The notes: generated by a model not told the origin, from the sequence alone. A DNA stretch of 64,000 bases from Streptomyces sp. BV286 (GCF_019090165.1 NZ_JAHRIB010000203.1:1-64000); one strand, 5' to 3'; counted from the stretch's first letter, positions 25,379 to 34,728 are shown. Numbers and translations: made by a program.

Positions 25379-26244
25379 GAGGTGGTGCCGAGCCTTTCGG
25401 TTCGAGTGTGCCGGGTGTGGTGGCGGCCGATCGGGCGGGTGCGCAGTCGGCCGGTCAGGGGGTCTGTGTCGACGTCGATCCGGATGCCGTAGACGGCTGT
25501 CAGGCGTTCCGGTGTGAGGACGTCCTCGGGCAGGCCGTCGGCGACGATCCGGCCCTGTTCGAGCAGCGTGACGCGGTCGGCGACGGCGGCCGCCTGGTCG
25601 AGGTCGTGGAGGACCACTCCGACGGCGATGCCGTGGTCGTCCGCCAGGTCGCGGATGAGGTCGAGGAGTTCGATCTGGTAGCGCAGGTCGAGGTAGGTCG
25701 TGGGCTCGTCCAGGAGGAGCACGCCGGTCTCCTGGGCGAGGCAGCTCGCGAGCCACACCCGCTGCAGCTGCCCGCCGGACAGGTGGTCGGCGCCCCGCTC
25801 GGCGAGGTCCGTGACTCCGGTGAGCGCGAGCGCCCGGTCGACCGCCGCCGTCGCGTCCGGATCCGGCCTGCCGAAGCGGCCGCGGTAGGGGTAGCGGCCG
25901 AACTCGACGACGTCCCGCACGGTCAGGCCGCTGGGCGTGGGGCGGCCCTGGGTCAGCAGGGCGACGTACCGCGAGAACTCCCGGGCGCTCAGGGCGAGGC
26001 CGTCGGTGTCGGCGTCGATCCTGAGCGTCGCGTGGCGGGCCCGCTGCAACCGGGCGAGCGTCCGCAGGAGGGTCGACTTTCCGCTGCCGTTGGGGCCGAC
26101 CAGGACGGTCACCTCGCCGGGCCGGAGCGTGACCGCCGCGTCGTGCACGACGTCGACGCCGTCGTACGACACGGTCACGCTCTTGGCCGACAGTTCGTGC
26201 CCGCGCAGACGCGGGGTGTCGGCTGCTTCTTCACCAGATCTCAC
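25375..26244 (-). CDS. Ferri-siderophore ABC transporter ATPase
   Basis: Powers siderophore import. The 289-residue ABC protein shows Walker A GPNGSGKST, the Q-loop in ALLTQGRPTP, signature LSGGQLQRVWLA, Walker B GVLLLDEPTTYLDL and the switch His in VLHDLDQAA, as in FepC/FhuC. The C-terminal 30 residues are Arg/His-rich and unusual. It is first in its operon, with the iron box seven bases before the ATG, so a Fe-bound DmdR/IdeR repressor would block it. Confidence 0.93.
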   Translation of the reverse strand: MRSGEEAADTPRLRGHELSAKSVTVSYDGVDVVHDAAVTLRPGEVTVLVGPNGSGKSTLLRTLARLQRARHATLRIDADTDGLALSAREFSRYVALLTQGRPTPSGLTVRDVVEFGRYPYRGRFGRPDPDATAAVDRALALTGVTDLAERGADHLSGGQLQRVWLASCLAQETGVLLLDEPTTYLDLRYQIELLDLIRDLADDHGIAVGVVLHDLDQAAAVADRVTLLEQGRIVADGLPEDVLTPERLTAVYGIRIDVDTDPLTGRLRTRPIGRHHTRHTRTERLGTTS

Positions 26245-26250
26245 ATTGCG

Positions 26251-26268
26251 AAGGTTAGCCTAACCTAA
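26251..26268 (-). promoter_or_regulatory. Iron box (DmdR/IdeR/DtxR-type operator)
   Basis: AAGGTTAGCCTAACCTAA fits the TTAGGTTAGGCTAACCTAA iron-box consensus with an intact central dyad. It lies immediately upstream of the siderophore ATPase gene, so the importer operon should be repressed when iron is plentiful. Confidence 0.88.
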
Positions 26269-26300
26269 ATTCACCTTGACAGGGGTGCCCCCACGCCGGT

Positions 26301-26864
26301 TCAGCCGGTCTGCCAGGACGCCGGATTCCAGACTCCCGAGCGGCGCAGCGACTGCGGGCAGTGCAGGTAGATCTCGTCGATCTCCAGGACCAGGGCCAGC
26401 GTGGGGCGCTGCTCGGACGAGGTCATCGCGTCGAAGAACGGGGCGTCCGTGAGGATGCGGGCCCGGCCGTTCACCCTCAGGACCTCTTTGCTGCCGGGGA
26501 TCAGGTACAGCAGGCCCGCGTGCGGGTTGTCGAGAATGTTGTGGAAGCTGTCGCCGCGCCTGTTTCCCGGCCGGTCGGGCAGGGCGAGCGTGCCGGAGTC
26601 GACGACGTGCGTGAAGCCGGGGACGTCCCCGCGCGGGGAGACGTCGCAGTTGCCGTGCGCGTCGGAGGTGGCCAGCAGGCAGAAGGGCGAGCGGGCGAGT
26701 ATCTCCAGGTCCTTGTCGGTGAGACGGTCGTGGACCTTCTCGATCACCACGGGCCAGGGCTCACCCAGCAGTTCGCGCAGCTCGTCGCGTGAGCCCAGCT
26801 CGACCCAGCCCTCCCCGGTCGTGGCACCCTGCCCGCTCCCGGGGGTTTCGATCGTGTGCGGCAA
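26301..26864 (-). CDS. PPOX-class FMN-binding oxidoreductase, iron-box controlled
   Basis: A 187-residue split-barrel flavoprotein of the pyridoxamine-5'-phosphate-oxidase superfamily, DR2398/MSMEG-type subgroup. SPFCLLATSDAHGNCDVSPRGD, DRPGNRRGDSFHNILDNP and GLLYLIPG are the FMN-site motifs. The start is a TTG at 26864 behind GGGAG with a seven-base gap; no in-frame ATG is available upstream. Its promoter region holds its own iron box, and the siderophore importer follows on the same strand after 56 bases. I infer a role in iron metabolism, perhaps reductive iron release. Confidence 0.85.
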   Translation of the reverse strand: MPHTIETPGSGQGATTGEGWVELGSRDELRELLGEPWPVVIEKVHDRLTDKDLEILARSPFCLLATSDAHGNCDVSPRGDVPGFTHVVDSGTLALPDRPGNRRGDSFHNILDNPHAGLLYLIPGSKEVLRVNGRARILTDAPFFDAMTSSEQRPTLALVLEIDEIYLHCPQSLRRSGVWNPASWQTG

Positions 26865-26923
26865 GGCCGACTCCCAACATACGTATGTCCCACGAACAGT
26901 TGCACAGGGAACATTATCGGACG

Positions 26924-26941
26924 TTAGGTTTGCCTTACCTA
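26924..26941 (-). promoter_or_regulatory. Second iron box
   Basis: TTAGGTTTGCCTTACCTA keeps the iron-box half-sites with two central mismatches. It lies 60 bases upstream of the PPOX gene start. Confidence 0.72.
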
Positions 26942-26946
26942 CCTCG

Positions 26947-26979
26947 GGCGCCTGACGCGGGTCTCCGTCGTCAGGCGCC
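26947..26979 (-). terminator. Hairpin terminator of the arabinofuranosidase operon
   Basis: GGCGCCTGACG and CGTCAGGCGCC form an 11-base perfect stem with an 11-base loop, 24 bases after the stop of the minus-strand GH127-type gene. Confidence 0.72.
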
Positions 26980-27003
26980 TTCGGTCGGCTCGGTTCGCAG
27001 GGG

Positions 27004-29196
27004 TCACCTTCGTCGGACCGTCCGGGCGCGGGATGCGGCCGCGACGACGCGGTCCCGCTCGGCGGGGGTGAAGAGCCCTTCGGCCAGCCAGGTGTCGGCG
27101 AGTGTGCGTGCCGCTTGGACGAAGCGGCCGGAGTTCACGAAGGGGGCCTGCCCCCAGAGGACGTCGAGGAAGGTCAGCCCGTCACCGCGGGCGCGGTTCG
27201 GCACGCCGGAGTCGGCGGTGCCGAACACGACGACGGGTTCGGAGCGTCGGAAGTAGGCGTGGTAGCGGGCGCCGTCCGCGAGGTGGAACGGCGCCAGGGT
27301 CAGGCCGTGGGTGGTGAAGTGCAGCGGGCGGCCTTCAGGTGCGATCACGTCGGCGAGATCTCCCCGGAGCGTGAAGTCCTTGTAGAAGGAGAACGTGCGG
27401 AATCCCGTCTCCTGGCTCCGCGCGACCAGCAGGACCGGACCGTAGAACAGTGACTGGACGGTGGGGTCGTCCAGGGCCCGCTCGACGCGCAGCCGGTAGG
27501 GGGCGGTGACGCGGATCCGGTCGCCGCGCTGCCAGTTCCGGCTGAGGGTGAGGTAGCTGCCGGGTTCTGCCTCGGCCCGCTGCCGGACCCCGTTGACCGT
27601 GACGGTGAATCCGCCCGTGGCCCAGGACGGCACCCGCAGTCTCACGTCGAGCCGGCCGCCGCCCTCACGGAACGTCAGGGTGCGGACGCCTTCGGCCGGG
27701 TAGTCCCCGGTCTGCTCGATGACGAGGCCCTTCTCCGGCCATCGCAGGGTGGAGGCGAGGTAGAGGTTGACGTACAGCGCGTCGCCCGCGGCGGACCGGA
27801 AGTAGACCGAGTCCTGGTACTTGGTGTGGTTCTCCATGCCCGTGCCGCCGCAGCAGGTGCCGGTGTTGCCGTACTCGCGCACGACCCCGGGCCCCATGCC
27901 GACGAAGTAGGTGACCTCCGGGCTGCTCGTGCTGGGGGCGTCCCGGCGGGAGGCGAGGATGTGGTTGGTCAGGCCCCGCTCGTAGTGGTCCATGTAGGCG
28001 GCGTCAGGCTCGTGGAAGAAGAGCTGCCGGCTCAGCTTGAGCATGTTGTACGTGGCGCAGGTCTCGGCGTTCTTGTCGTCCAGGGTCGCCGCGATCGCGC
28101 CCCGGGCCCGGAACATCTCGCCCTGCCCCGTGCCGCCCAGGCTGTACGTCCGGGGGCCCGCGACCATGCCCCAGAAGTTGCGGGCCGCGGTGGCGTACGC
28201 CTCCTCCCCGGTGTGGTCGTGGAGCCGCAGGTATCCCGTGAACTGCGGGATGTGCTGGTTGGCGTGTCTGCCGTCCAGGATGTCGCGGTCCGCCACGCAG
28301 GCGTCGAGCAGCGCGGTGTTGTCGAAGCAGCGGGCGGCGGTGAGGTGTTCCGCCCGTCCGGTGAGGGCGTGGAGGTCGGCCAGCACCTCGTTCATCCCGC
28401 CGTACTCGCCGGCGATGTAGATCGACCACATGCGGTCCAGCTGGGCCTTCGGCAGCCGGGCCAGCCTGCTGTGCACCCAGTCGCCCATCGCCGAGGCGAT
28501 GGTCAGGGCCTGTGCGTTCCCGGCCAGGGTGTGCGCGTCGAGGAGACCGCGCATGATCTTGTGACAGGTGTAGTACGGCGCCCAGATGGTGGGGTAGGTC
28601 GTGTAGCTCTCCAACAGGACGAACTGGGTCTCCGGGTAGGCCGCCAGGTAGCCGGGATGACTTGGTCTCGGCGAGCCGTGTTCCGCCAGGGCCCGCTGGC
28701 ATTCACCGAGTGCGGTGACCAGGTGGTCCAGCTTGGCTTTGAGCGCGGCCTCCCGTGTGTCGGCGTACGCCTGGGCGACGAGGGTGAGGAAGTGACCGCC
28801 GTAGTGGCCCCGCAGGTTGCCGTCGGAGGTCTCCCAGCCGCCGGGCGGGCGGGCCCCGCGGGTGTCGAGTCCGGCGTTGGCCCGGAAGACGGCCAGGATG
28901 CGGTCGGCCGGGTAGGACCTGGCGTAGTCGAGCATCAGGTCACGCTTGCGGCGGAACACGCCGTCGCCGAGGGCGACCTGGCCCAGCGGGAACGGCTGCA
29001 CCGGCCAGGCGGGCGCGACGGCCGGGACGGCCGACGGGACGGCGGCGGCCCCGTCGGCCGTCGCCCCCGCGGCGCGGGCGAGGGGCGCCGTAGCCGGGGC
29101 GGCATGCGCCGGGGTGATCGCCTGAGCGAGCGGCACAGCGGCCGCCGCCCCGGCTGCGAACCGCAACAGACCGCGGCGTGTGGGGGGTTGGGACAT
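27004..29196 (-). CDS. Tat-exported GH127/GH146-type beta-L-arabinofuranosidase (DUF1680)
   Basis: Predicted extracellular hydrolase of beta-L-arabinofuranosides. The 730-residue protein has a twin-arginine signal (TRRGLLRFAAG, cleavage near AHA at 32) and an (alpha/alpha)6 barrel followed by beta-sandwiches. The zinc-thiolate active site of this clan is visible: Glu and Cys in NAETCATYNMLKL and adjacent cysteines in TGTCCGGTGMENH, one of them the nucleophile. ATG at 29196 has CGGAG six bases upstream. It is last in the operon, 148 bases behind a second DUF1680 gene. The exported copy could trim polymers and the other act inside the cell. GH146 versus GH127 is not certain. Confidence 0.85.
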   Translation of the reverse strand: MSQPPTRRGLLRFAAGAAAAVPLAQAITPAHAAPATAPLARAAGATADGAAAVPSAVPAVAPAWPVQPFPLGQVALGDGVFRRKRDLMLDYARSYPADRILAVFRANAGLDTRGARPPGGWETSDGNLRGHYGGHFLTLVAQAYADTREAALKAKLDHLVTALGECQRALAEHGSPRPSHPGYLAAYPETQFVLLESYTTYPTIWAPYYTCHKIMRGLLDAHTLAGNAQALTIASAMGDWVHSRLARLPKAQLDRMWSIYIAGEYGGMNEVLADLHALTGRAEHLTAARCFDNTALLDACVADRDILDGRHANQHIPQFTGYLRLHDHTGEEAYATAARNFWGMVAGPRTYSLGGTGQGEMFRARGAIAATLDDKNAETCATYNMLKLSRQLFFHEPDAAYMDHYERGLTNHILASRRDAPSTSSPEVTYFVGMGPGVVREYGNTGTCCGGTGMENHTKYQDSVYFRSAAGDALYVNLYLASTLRWPEKGLVIEQTGDYPAEGVRTLTFREGGGRLDVRLRVPSWATGGFTVTVNGVRQRAEAEPGSYLTLSRNWQRGDRIRVTAPYRLRVERALDDPTVQSLFYGPVLLVARSQETGFRTFSFYKDFTLRGDLADVIAPEGRPLHFTTHGLTLAPFHLADGARYHAYFRRSEPVVVFGTADSGVPNRARGDGLTFLDVLWGQAPFVNSGRFVQAARTLADTWLAEGLFTPAERDRVVAAASRARTVRRR

Positions 29197-29344
29197 GCTC
29201 GGACTCCGATCGTGGTGGGTCGGCGGACACGGGCGTGGTGCGGAGGAGATGGCGGAACAGACGAGGGCGCCAGCGGGCCGCGGCCGTCGTGGCGAGGTGG
29301 GTACCGGGGCCGCGGGGGCATGACGGAACGGCGGTGCACGGCTG

Positions 29345-31357
29345 CTACCTCGCGGTGGGGGTGCTGTCCGGCGGCGTGGGGCGGTCCGGCTCCTCGGCGG
29401 GCAGCCACACCCGCATCGTCGCGGGACCCCGGTTCGCCCAGGAGTGGTACGGGACCAGGACGATTCCCGTGCGCTCGGCGGCCGGTGGGGCGGCGGGAGC
29501 GTCCACGGGCCGGTACGGCCAGGGTCCGTCGTGCTTCGTGTCATGAGCGGTCACCTGCCCGGTGACCACCACGGTGGCGTCCGCCGGGTCCGGTCCGTCC
29601 TCCGGTTCGGCGGACGGGTCCACCCGGATCGCGTCGACGTCGTGGCCGGCGGGCAGGTCGACGGACTCGGCGCAGTACACCAGCGGCCCGCGCTGGACGG
29701 CCACGGCGGCGCGTACCGCGTCGACGCGCGGGTCGGCCCGGACCCAGCGCGGCCGGACGGGCAGTTCGAGGCGTATCTCGTCACCGGGCCGGAAGACCCG
29801 GGTGACCTCGGCCGTGCCCGCGGCGACGGCACGGCGTGTGCCGTCCGGGTCGGTGAGCCACACCGTGTCCCCCGCCGTCCACGCGGGGACGCGCAGCGAC
29901 ACGGTCCACGGACGGGCCGGCGACGACCCGTCGATGCGTACGACCACGTTCCCGCCGGACGGGTAGTCGGTGCGCATGCTCAGTGCGACGGCGTGACCGG
30001 CCGTGAGGGAGGTGGTGATGCGCGCGTCGGCGTACTGGTGCAGTTGCACGCCGTGGTCGTCCGCCGTGGCCAGGTACGCAGGCAGCAGGGCAAGGGTCCG
30101 CGCCACGTTGGTCGGGCAGCAGGACACCGCGAACCAGGGCGCGCGCAGGCTCGACTCGGCGCGCGGGCTGGGTGCGTCCGTGGCGGGCACGCCGCCCCGG
30201 TGGCGCCGGTGCAGGGTGTTGGCGTAGAAGAAGGCCCGGCCGTCCTCGGCCGGGGAGGTCGCGACCACGTTGAACAGGGTCCGCTCGGAGAGGTCGGCGA
30301 ACCGTGGTTCGCCGGTGGCAAGCAGCAGCCGCCAGCCGAGCATCACGGAGGCGACACCCGCGCAGGTCTCCGAGTAGGCGCGGTCCGGCGGGAGGACGAA
30401 GTCGTCGCCGAAGGACTCGTCCCGGTGGTGCGAGCCCATGCCGCCGGTCAGGTAGGTACGCCGGGCGACCCCGGCCTCCCACTGCCGTACGACGGCGGCG
30501 AGCAATTCCTCGTCGCCGGTCTCCACGGCCACGTCGACGGCGCCGGCCGCGAGGTAGAGGGCCCGGACGGCATGGCCGCGCAGCACGGTGGCTCGGCGTA
30601 CGGGCAGGTCGTCCTGGTAGTAGACGCGGCCGAACTCGCCGTCGGCGAGCGTGCCGTGGCCGCGGCGGTCGACGAAGAGCGCGGCCTGGTCGAGGTAGCG
30701 CTGCTCCCCCGTCAGCCTGGCCAGTTCCACCAGGGCCGTCTCGATCTCGGGGTGACCGCAGACTCCCTCGATGCCGCCCCGGCCGAAGGTGGCGCAGACG
30801 TGGTCGGCGGCCCGGCGGGCGATCTTCGTGAGTTCGCCCTCGCCGCGGGCCCGCGCCTGGGCGACGCCCGCCTGGATCAGGAAGCCGTGGCAGTAGAGCT
30901 CGTGGCCCCATTCGAGGTCGCTGTAGCGGGACTGCTGCCCGGGGTTGCCGAAGGCGGTGTTCAGGTAGCCGTCCGGTGCCTGGGCGGGCGCCAGGGTTTC
31001 GGTGAGTGCGGTGATGTCCGCGTCGAGGCCGGTACCGGTACGGGCACCGGTCTGCCAGGCCATGGCTTCGAGGAGTTTGTAGATTTCGGAGTCGGCGAAC
31101 TCCCGGCCGCGCCGGTCCCGGTGGACGCGGCCTTCGGCGACGGCCCGGAAGTTGCCGGTCCAGCCGACGCGTTCCATCCAGTCGCGGCAGTGGCCGAGGG
31201 TGGCCGTCTCGTTGATGTGCCGGCGGTGGGCCCAGAAGCCCCCGGTGATGCCGACCTCGTCGAGACCCAGGGGTCGCAGCCGGCCCCGGGAAGGTGCCAC
31301 CGGGAGGACGGATGACGGCGCTGTGTTCTCCTTCACCACTTCATGCCTTCGGTTCAT
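29345..31357 (-). CDS. GH127 beta-L-arabinofuranosidase, cytoplasmic (HypBA1-like)
   Basis: A 670-residue DUF1680 enzyme without a signal peptide, predicted to release L-arabinose from imported beta-L-arabino-oligosaccharides. ITGGFWAHRRHINE opens the barrel; the zinc site matches HypBA1 of Bifidobacterium longum: Glu-x-Cys in YSETCAGVAS and the Cys-Cys pair in VSCCPTNVAR, where the first Cys is the nucleophile. The acid/base Glu is probably the one in RDESFGDDF. ATG at 31357 lies 33 bases after the permease stop, so it is co-transcribed with the importer. The start codon is uncertain by some 20 residues. Confidence 0.88.
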   Translation of the reverse strand: MNRRHEVVKENTAPSSVLPVAPSRGRLRPLGLDEVGITGGFWAHRRHINETATLGHCRDWMERVGWTGNFRAVAEGRVHRDRRGREFADSEIYKLLEAMAWQTGARTGTGLDADITALTETLAPAQAPDGYLNTAFGNPGQQSRYSDLEWGHELYCHGFLIQAGVAQARARGEGELTKIARRAADHVCATFGRGGIEGVCGHPEIETALVELARLTGEQRYLDQAALFVDRRGHGTLADGEFGRVYYQDDLPVRRATVLRGHAVRALYLAAGAVDVAVETGDEELLAAVVRQWEAGVARRTYLTGGMGSHHRDESFGDDFVLPPDRAYSETCAGVASVMLGWRLLLATGEPRFADLSERTLFNVVATSPAEDGRAFFYANTLHRRHRGGVPATDAPSPRAESSLRAPWFAVSCCPTNVARTLALLPAYLATADDHGVQLHQYADARITTSLTAGHAVALSMRTDYPSGGNVVVRIDGSSPARPWTVSLRVPAWTAGDTVWLTDPDGTRRAVAAGTAEVTRVFRPGDEIRLELPVRPRWVRADPRVDAVRAAVAVQRGPLVYCAESVDLPAGHDVDAIRVDPSAEPEDGPDPADATVVVTGQVTAHDTKHDGPWPYRPVDAPAAPPAAERTGIVLVPYHSWANRGPATMRVWLPAEEPDRPTPPDSTPTAR

Positions 31358-31390
31358 CCCTTCGGTTGTCCGTCCAGGTCGTCCGGTGCT

Positions 31391-32212
31391 TCAGCCCTTG
31401 AGCGCACCGGACATGAAGCCCCGCATGTAGTGCCGTTGCAGCAGCAGGAACAGCAGCAGGCAGGGCACGGCGAGGACCACCACGCCCGCTTCGGTGGCCC
31501 CGTAGTCGACGGCGCCCATGCTCTGCTGCCGGAGGTTCGCGACGGCCAGCGGCAGGGGCGCCTTCTCGCTGTCCGAGATGAGGATCAGCGGGGCGATGAA
31601 GTCGTTCCAGGCCGCGAGGAACGCGAAGAGCCCGACGGTGATCAGCCCCGGCCGCACCGCCGGGAGGAGGATCCGGCGCAGGGCGCCCGCCGTGCCGCAC
31701 CCGTCGACGAACGCCGACTCCTCCAGTTCGCGGGGCACGGCCTCGAAGGAGATCCGCATCATGAAGGTGGCGAACGGCAGTTGGAACATGGTGAGCACCA
31801 GGCTCAGCCCGACGAGCGAGTTCTGCAGGTGGAGTCTGCCGAGCAGTACGTAGAGGGGGATGAGGAGGGTGGCGTACGGGACCATGAGGATGGCCAGGGT
31901 GAGCAGGAACAGCAGGTTCTTGCCGGGGAAGTCGAAGCGGGCGAAGGCGTAGCCGCCCAGCAGGGACACTCCGAGGGTCAGGGCGACCGTCAGGGCGGAG
32001 ACGACGGTGCTGTTCAGGAGGTACCGCCACAGGCCCGCGTCGTAGTCGAGCAGGGTGCGGTAGTTGCCGAGCCCGTAGCCGGATTCCTGGGCGGTGCCCG
32101 GCTGTCCGCTGACGGAGGCCCAGGCGTTCCACAGCAGGGGGAAGAGGAAGATGACGGCCAGACCGCCCGCTACGACGAAGTAGGGCGTCCTGCCGAGGGC
32201 GCGGGTCAGCAC
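31391..32212 (-). CDS. Sugar ABC permease, MalG type
   Basis: One of two membrane subunits of a carbohydrate (CUT1) importer. The 273-residue protein has six predicted helices and the EAA loop ELEESAFVDGCGTAGALRRILLP that contacts the ATPase (quoted here in two parts: ELEESAFVDGCG, GALRRILLP). GTG at 32212 follows GAAGGGA. It is 28 bases from the upstream permease and 33 from the GH127 gene. No ATPase is encoded nearby, so a shared MsiK-type ATPase is likely. Confidence 0.9.
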   Translation of the reverse strand: MLTRALGRTPYFVVAGGLAVIFLFPLLWNAWASVSGQPGTAQESGYGLGNYRTLLDYDAGLWRYLLNSTVVSALTVALTLGVSLLGGYAFARFDFPGKNLLFLLTLAILMVPYATLLIPLYVLLGRLHLQNSLVGLSLVLTMFQLPFATFMMRISFEAVPRELEESAFVDGCGTAGALRRILLPAVRPGLITVGLFAFLAAWNDFIAPLILISDSEKAPLPLAVANLRQQSMGAVDYGATEAGVVVLAVPCLLLFLLLQRHYMRGFMSGALKG

Positions 32213-32240
32213 CGTGGTGTCCCTTCTCGCGAGGTACGGC

Positions 32241-33203
32241 TCATGACTCGTCGGCGCGGCGCAGTCCGCGGAACTGGAGGGCGTTGAGCAGGAGCAGTAC
32301 GGCCAGCACGATGATCGACAGGGCGGCGGCGGTACCGAGGTCCAGCCGCTGGAAGGCCTCGCGGTAGATCAACTGGACGACGGTGACCGTGCTGTTGTCC
32401 GGTCCGCCCTTGGTGAGGATGAAGAACTGGTCGAAGGCCAGCAGGGATCCGGTCACGCAGAGCAGCAGGGTCAGTGCGAGGGAGGGCCGCAGCAGCGGCA
32501 GGGTGATGCGGCGGAAGATCTGGCCGCGGCTCGCGCCGTCCATGCGGGCCGCCTCGTACACCTCGTGGGGGATGCGCTGGAGGCCGACGAGGAGGATCAG
32601 CATGTAGAAGCCGGCGAACTTCCAGACGATGAGGAAGACCGTCGACAGCAGGGCGGCGGTCGGTGTGCCGAGGAAGGACACCGGGTCGTCGACGAGGCCG
32701 AGCTTCTCCAGGATGCGGCTCAGGGGTCCGGTGGTGGGGCTGTAGAGGCCCCAGAACAGCAGGGACGCGGAGGCGAGTCCGAGGGCGCCGGGCAGGAAGT
32801 ACACCGTGCGGAAGAAGCCCGCGGCGGGGCGGGCCTCCTGCACCAGCAGGGCGAGGCCGAGGGCCAGGCCGAGGAGCACGACCGTGACGATCACGGTGTA
32901 GAGGAGGGTGAAGCGGATCGCGGGCCAGAACAGGGTGCTGTCGGTGGCGTCGGTGTAGTTCTCCGGCGCGTTGACGCCCCGGTCGCCCGCGAGGAGCGGC
33001 CAGTCGCTGAGTGACATCTGTCCGACGAGCAGCAGCGGCAGCAGGAAGAACACCGCGACGAACACGGCGGTGGGAGCCGCGTAGGCGAGACCCTTCAGGG
33101 TGCGGGGCCGCCACCGGGGCGGGGTGGGGCGGGGCGGGTGGACCCGGCGCTGTGGCCGGGTCCGGGGTTCGGCCGGCGCCGGGTCGGCCGCCTTCACCTG
33201 CAT
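32241..33203 (-). CDS. Sugar ABC permease, MalF type
   Basis: Partner permease of the CUT1 importer, 320 residues. A basic, proline-rich cytoplasmic N terminus (about 1-40) is followed by six helices. The EAA loop reads EVYEAARMDGASRGQIFRRI. ATG at 33203 follows AAGGAG. It lies between the binding protein and the MalG-type subunit in the LacI-controlled operon. Confidence 0.9.
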   Translation of the reverse strand: MQVKAADPAPAEPRTRPQRRVHPPRPTPPRWRPRTLKGLAYAAPTAVFVAVFFLLPLLLVGQMSLSDWPLLAGDRGVNAPENYTDATDSTLFWPAIRFTLLYTVIVTVVLLGLALGLALLVQEARPAAGFFRTVYFLPGALGLASASLLFWGLYSPTTGPLSRILEKLGLVDDPVSFLGTPTAALLSTVFLIVWKFAGFYMLILLVGLQRIPHEVYEAARMDGASRGQIFRRITLPLLRPSLALTLLLCVTGSLLAFDQFFILTKGGPDNSTVTVVQLIYREAFQRLDLGTAAALSIIVLAVLLLLNALQFRGLRRADES

Positions 33204-33256
33204 GGCTCTCCTTAGCCGGGTGACGTGGGAGGGGTGGTGCCGCGGCCGGGTGCCGT

Positions 33257-34573
33257 TCAGTCGGCCAGTGACGAGCTGACCGCGTCGTTGTCCTTGTCGA
33301 GGGCCGCCCCGTCGCCGAAGACGGCGTTGCGCATCAGGCTCAGCCAGGGCCCGTTGGGGTCGTTGAAGGTCTGGCCGAACTTCAGGGCGTACGGGGTGCG
33401 GCCGTCGGCCACGAGTTCGTTGATGGTCACCAGGCGGGGGTCCGCCTCGGAGTGCTTGTTGGACGCGAGGTCGGTGCGCGCCACCACGTCCTTGTGCGCG
33501 GCGACCACGTCGACCTGCGCCTTGTCGCCGAGGGACCAGGCGAGGAAGTTCCAGGCCTGGTCGGCCGACCTGCTGGTGGCCGAGATGCCGATGGCGTCAC
33601 CGCCGACGAAGGTGGACCTGCCGCCGTCGGGGCCGGGGATGGGCGCGACCCCGAGGTCGAGGTCCTTGGGCATCAGCCCCAGGGTGGTCGACGGCATGGG
33701 CATCACGCCGACCTTCCCCTTCGGGAAGACACCGGTCCAGGTCGTGCCCGTCTCGTCGCGTGCGCCGGGGGCCACGATGTCGTCGTCCACCCATCCGCGG
33801 TAGGTGTCGTAGACCTTCTTCGCGGTGTCGGAGGCGAGCTCGGCCGCTGTTCCGTCCTTGTTCAGCACCTCGTCGCCGGCGGCCCAGATGGAGGGCCACC
33901 AGGTGAAGACGCCGCAGCCGCCGCAGTTGCCGCCGAAGAAGGTGCCGTTGACGCCCTTGCCGAGCGCGTCCACGGCCCGTGCCTGCCGGTCCCATTCACC
34001 CAGGCTGGTGGGCGGCTTCTCCGGGTCGAGTTCCGCCTGCCGGTAGAGGTCCTTGTTGTAGAAGAGGACCGACAGGTCGAGGGTGTGCGGCACGACGTAC
34101 TTCTTGTCCTCGTACGTGCCCGCCTTGATGTGCGACTGGGCGAGGCTCTTGGCGAAGGGCAGGGCGTCGATGCGTTCGGTGAGGTCGGCGAACAGTCCGC
34201 TGGAGGTGTAGTTGGGGACGAACACCACGTCGGAGGCGAACAGGTCGGGCAGGTCCTTCGCTCCCGCGGCCGCTCCGACCTTGGCCTGGTAGTCGTCCGT
34301 GGGGACGACGGTCAGCTCGATCCTGTTCTTGTGGCTCGCGTTGTACGCCTCGACCAGTGCCTCGCTCTGCGGCCGGGTCGCCGCGCGCGTCCACATCGTC
34401 AGCGTGGCGCCGTCGTCGGTGCCCTTGGCGTCCGCCGCCGTCCCTCCCCCGCCGCCGTCGGGTCCGTCGTCCCCGGAGCCGCATGCCGTGACCAGGCTCG
34501 CGGCGGCCAGCAGCGCGATGGCACCGGTGACGAGGCGGTGTGTACGTCCACGTGGTCCGGCCGTGCTCCCCAT
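33257..34573 (-). CDS. Sugar-binding lipoprotein of CUT1 importer
   Basis: Captures the oligosaccharide outside the membrane. The 438-residue protein has a lipoprotein signal ending LVTACG (Cys near 31), a Gly/Asp-rich linker and an SBP_bac_1 fold (LTMWTRAATRPQSEALVEAY near residue 55, GVMPMPSTTLG, AWNFLAWSL). ATG at 34573 was chosen because it starts the signal sequence; the open frame upstream to 34783 encodes non-signal-like residues with the 30-base repeats. First gene of the operon, directly behind a promoter-operator. The ligand, beta-L-arabino-oligosaccharide, is inferred from the two GH127-type enzymes. Confidence 0.9.
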   Translation of the reverse strand: MGSTAGPRGRTHRLVTGAIALLAAASLVTACGSGDDGPDGGGGGTAADAKGTDDGATLTMWTRAATRPQSEALVEAYNASHKNRIELTVVPTDDYQAKVGAAAGAKDLPDLFASDVVFVPNYTSSGLFADLTERIDALPFAKSLAQSHIKAGTYEDKKYVVPHTLDLSVLFYNKDLYRQAELDPEKPPTSLGEWDRQARAVDALGKGVNGTFFGGNCGGCGVFTWWPSIWAAGDEVLNKDGTAAELASDTAKKVYDTYRGWVDDDIVAPGARDETGTTWTGVFPKGKVGVMPMPSTTLGLMPKDLDLGVAPIPGPDGGRSTFVGGDAIGISATSRSADQAWNFLAWSLGDKAQVDVVAAHKDVVARTDLASNKHSEADPRLVTINELVADGRTPYALKFGQTFNDPNGPWLSLMRNAVFGDGAALDKDNDAVSSSLAD

Positions 34574-34662
34574 GGTCGATCCCCCTTGTGCGGCGGCGGG
34601 CGTGGGCCGGCCGGCGGGACGATGGATGTGGTGGCACTGAACTCTGCGGTGGAGTCCGACAG

Positions 34663-34728
34663 CGGACGAGCACGTCGGACGTCGGCGTCGGAACGCGTCG
34701 GACGAGCACCTCGAACGCCGGCGTCGGA
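34663..34728. repeat. Imperfect 30-base direct repeat in the leader
   Basis: Two 30-base copies (34663-34692 and 34699-34728) with 27 identical positions, period 36 bases, both starting CGGACGAGCAC and ending CGGCGTCGGA. They lie in the probable 5' untranslated region of the binding-protein mRNA. Confidence 0.7.

Noticed and set aside
27004..31357. Two adjacent DUF1680 genes as a recent tandem duplication
   Set aside because: They differ in export signal, length and most of the sequence outside the zinc-cysteine motifs, so they are separate families or old paralogues.
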